Assembly: GCF_001984175.1 (NCBI RefSeq)
Contig: NZ_MTQP01000067.1
Location: forward strand, 558,001-622,000
DNA from: Saccharothrix sp. ALI-22-I
Lineage (GTDB): Bacteria > Actinomycetota > Actinomycetes > Mycobacteriales > Pseudonocardiaceae
Direction of reading: 5' to 3'
Length of the DNA stretch: 64,000 nt
Both the position numbers and the translations under genes were made by a program. The notes beneath the pieces were generated by a model. The model saw nothing but the letters and a program-made list of their open reading frames with translations. It made no database searches and was not told where the DNA came from. This document shows, piece after piece, positions 62,518 through 64,000 of the stretch (its first letter is position 1; each line of letters opens with the position of its first letter).

Positions 62518-63012
62518 GTGTCGATCATGGTCAGGGCAGCCGTGCGAGAGGACGTGGCCGCGCTGGTCCGCCTGCGTCTGGCGAATGCTGAGAGGCACAT
62601 CCAGCTCGACCCCGCCGTCTACCGACTGCCCGACGCCGACGTCGTCCGGAGGCACTTCGAGGACGTCCTCTCTGGCGGGTCGGACGTGCTGATCTTCGTA
62701 GCCGAGGTGGACGGCGGGATCGCGGGCATGGCGGAACTGGTCCCCCTACCGGACCCACCCGAGCATCAGATCGCGGTGCCACGCCGGGCAGCCGACGTCC
62801 ACACGGTCGTTCTGGACGGATATCGCGGCCGGGGCGTGGGAAAGGCGTTGCTCAGGGAGGCGGAACGAGCCGCCTCGGAACGAGGTGTGTCGACCATCTA
62901 CGCCGGCATCCTCACGCTGAACCAGAACGCCGTCCGCTTCTACGCATCAGCGGGGTTCGGACCACGCGGGACGATGCTGCGCAAGGAACTGGGCAAGCCG
63001 GCGCCCGACTGA
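62518..63012 (+). CDS. GNAT-family N-acetyltransferase
   Basis: 164 residues. Acetyl-CoA loop in VHTVVLDGYRGRGVGKALL (motif A, RGRGVG) and a conserved C-terminal QNAVRFYASAGFGPRGTMLRKEL. Substrate unknown. GTG at 62518 with GAGAGG 7 nt upstream is better supported than the ATG at 62527. Follows the Imm1 gene by 11 bp, so they may share a transcript. Confidence 0.85.
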   Translation: MSIMVRAAVREDVAALVRLRLANAERHIQLDPAVYRLPDADVVRRHFEDVLSGGSDVLIFVAEVDGGIAGMAELVPLPDPPEHQIAVPRRAADVHTVVLDGYRGRGVGKALLREAERAASERGVSTIYAGILTLNQNAVRFYASAGFGPRGTMLRKELGKPAPD

Positions 63013-63025
63013 CACCGCCCCGCCC

Positions 63026-64000
63026 TCAGGACACCAAGGTCGGCCGGTCGACGTCCCACCGGGCCTGCGAGAACGCTCTCATGCCGCTGACCAGCCGTTC
63101 CACGTCCGCCTCAGGCCGTACGACCAGCCTCAGGTACTGGCCGCTGAGCCCCAGTTTGTTGGAGCACTCCCGTACGAACACCTGGTGTTTGAGCAGCAGG
63201 TAGTCCCGCATCTCGGCCCCGGTGACATCGCCCGGCAGCTTCACCAGGATGAAGTTCGCCTGCGACGAGAAGACGTCCAGCTCCGGGATGCGACCCAGCT
63301 CGATACCCATCCGGTACCGGTCCATCGACAGCTTGACCAAGCTCTCCGCGTACTCGTCCGCGTGCTCCTTGAACATGAACACCACGGCCTCGGCCAACGA
63401 GTTCAGGTTCCACTTCGGCAGCGACGAAGCCATTTTCCGCGCCAGCCCGGGGTTGGCCACCATGTACCCGAACCGCACCCCGTGCAGCCCGAAGTTCTTC
63501 CCCAACGACTTCAGCACCACCACGTTCGACCGGATCGCCGCCTCCGCCGCCACCGACGGGTTCCGCTCGACCTCCACGAAGTCGATGAACGACTCGTCGA
63601 CGATCACCAGGTCCAGGTCCGACAGCTCGTCCAGGAACCGCACGACCTCGCGCCGCGGCAGGTACCCGCCGTCGGGGTTGTTCGGGTTGCACAGCACCGC
63701 CACCCGCGACCCGCGCGAACGGATGAAGTGCACGTACGCGTCCAAGTCCAGCTCGAACCCGTCGCTCTCCGGCAGCAGGAACATGTCCACCCGCTTGCCG
63801 GTCTCCAGGAACTGATCGGTCCACCGCCCGAAGGTCGGGATCGGGATCGCGATGGACTCGTGCACCCACAAGTGGTCGATCCACGTGATCAGTTCGGTCG
63901 ACCCGTTCGACATCGCCACCGTCGCCGGGTTCAGCCCCAACACCGACGACAGCTTCGCGGCGATCGCGCCCGAGTCGCTCGGGTAGAACTTCAACACCGA
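63026..64000 (-). CDS. PLP-dependent class I/II aminotransferase (HisC/CobD-like), 5' end outside window
   Basis: At least 324 residues visible; the frame runs off the window's end, so the N-terminus is missing. Fold-type I features: AVLCNPNNPDGGY, VIVDESFIDF and SLGKNFGLHGVRFGYMV with the PLP-binding lysine, plus the late LRLVVRP arginine. It is close to HisC/CobD-type decarboxylases and transaminases; some actinobacterial homologues are fused to or paired with a nucleotidyltransferase. Convergent with the GNAT gene, 13 bp apart. Confidence 0.8.
   Translation of the reverse strand, partial: SVLKFYPSDSGAIAAKLSSVLGLNPATVAMSNGSTELITWIDHLWVHESIAIPIPTFGRWTDQFLETGKRVDMFLLPESDGFELDLDAYVHFIRSRGSRVAVLCNPNNPDGGYLPRREVVRFLDELSDLDLVIVDESFIDFVEVERNPSVAAEAAIRSNVVVLKSLGKNFGLHGVRFGYMVANPGLARKMASSLPKWNLNSLAEAVVFMFKEHADEYAESLVKLSMDRYRMGIELGRIPELDVFSSQANFILVKLPGDVTGAEMRDYLLLKHQVFVRECSNKLGLSGQYLRLVVRPEADVERLVSGMRAFSQARWDVDRPTLVS

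Overview
This is a window of about 71% GC chromosome from a filamentous actinomycete. WhiB proteins, mycothiol-type SigR/RsrA control, the MtrAB-LpqB system, coenzyme F420 genes, WS/DGAT acyltransferase and XRE-DUF397 pairs all point to Actinomycetota. The mix suggests Pseudonocardiales (a Saccharothrix, Lentzea or Actinosynnema type). This taxonomic call is inferred from gene content, not from a search.

Layout. Bases 1-4.4 kb: lipid kinase end, whiB1, the PdtaS sensor kinase, a biotinyl carrier protein, a 24-residue ribosomal protein bL37, and rsrA-sigR. 4.4-14 kb: YbaK, a hydrolase plus SRAP protein, aroA-rsgA, a VOC protein, a DUF6912/WS-DGAT/kinase operon, an RNA methyltransferase, a HAD protein and an Rv3235-like protein. 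14-24.8 kb: secA, hpf, comF, lpqB-mtrB-mtrA and tmk. 24.9-33.8 kb: a regulator, ahcY, a membrane hydrolase, a MutL-like ATPase, an amino acid permease and a CDF transporter. 33.8-48.3 kb: manA, a SIS protein, trm112, manB, DUF3499, a metallopeptidase, a giant membrane glycosyltransferase, whiB2, an M50 protease, fbiA-fbiB, Nudix and GDP-mannose pyrophosphorylase. Up to about 48 kb the order closely follows the Mycobacterium tuberculosis Rv3218-Rv3265c backbone, and it ends at wbbL (about 52 kb).

Accessory part, 48.3-64 kb: a DNA glycosylase, a NACHT STAND ATPase (likely immune-type), wbbL after a DUF4396 gene with a CsoR-like operator, a run of GT2/GT4 glycosyltransferases interrupted by a Trypco1-domain gene, an XRE-DUF397 pair with a striking operator region, an orphan Imm1 immunity protein, a GNAT enzyme and a truncated PLP aminotransferase.

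How the genes work together. ManA, ManB and the guanylyltransferase make GDP-mannose. WbbL and the clustered glycosyltransferases use nucleotide sugars to build the envelope, and SecA, MtrAB-LpqB and the WhiB proteins tie export, division and envelope state together. SigR-RsrA answers thiol stress. FbiA/FbiB make F420.

The most notable non-coding signals are: a sequence-perfect SigR promoter placed to express an N-terminally extended SigR isoform; paired CRP-type sites at whiB1; a long inverted repeat between mtrA and mtrB; structured elements in the secA leader; and a 22-bp-period repeat family found in two convergent intergenic gaps, one copy of which forms a large palindrome. No tRNA, rRNA, CRISPR array or insertion sequence was seen.
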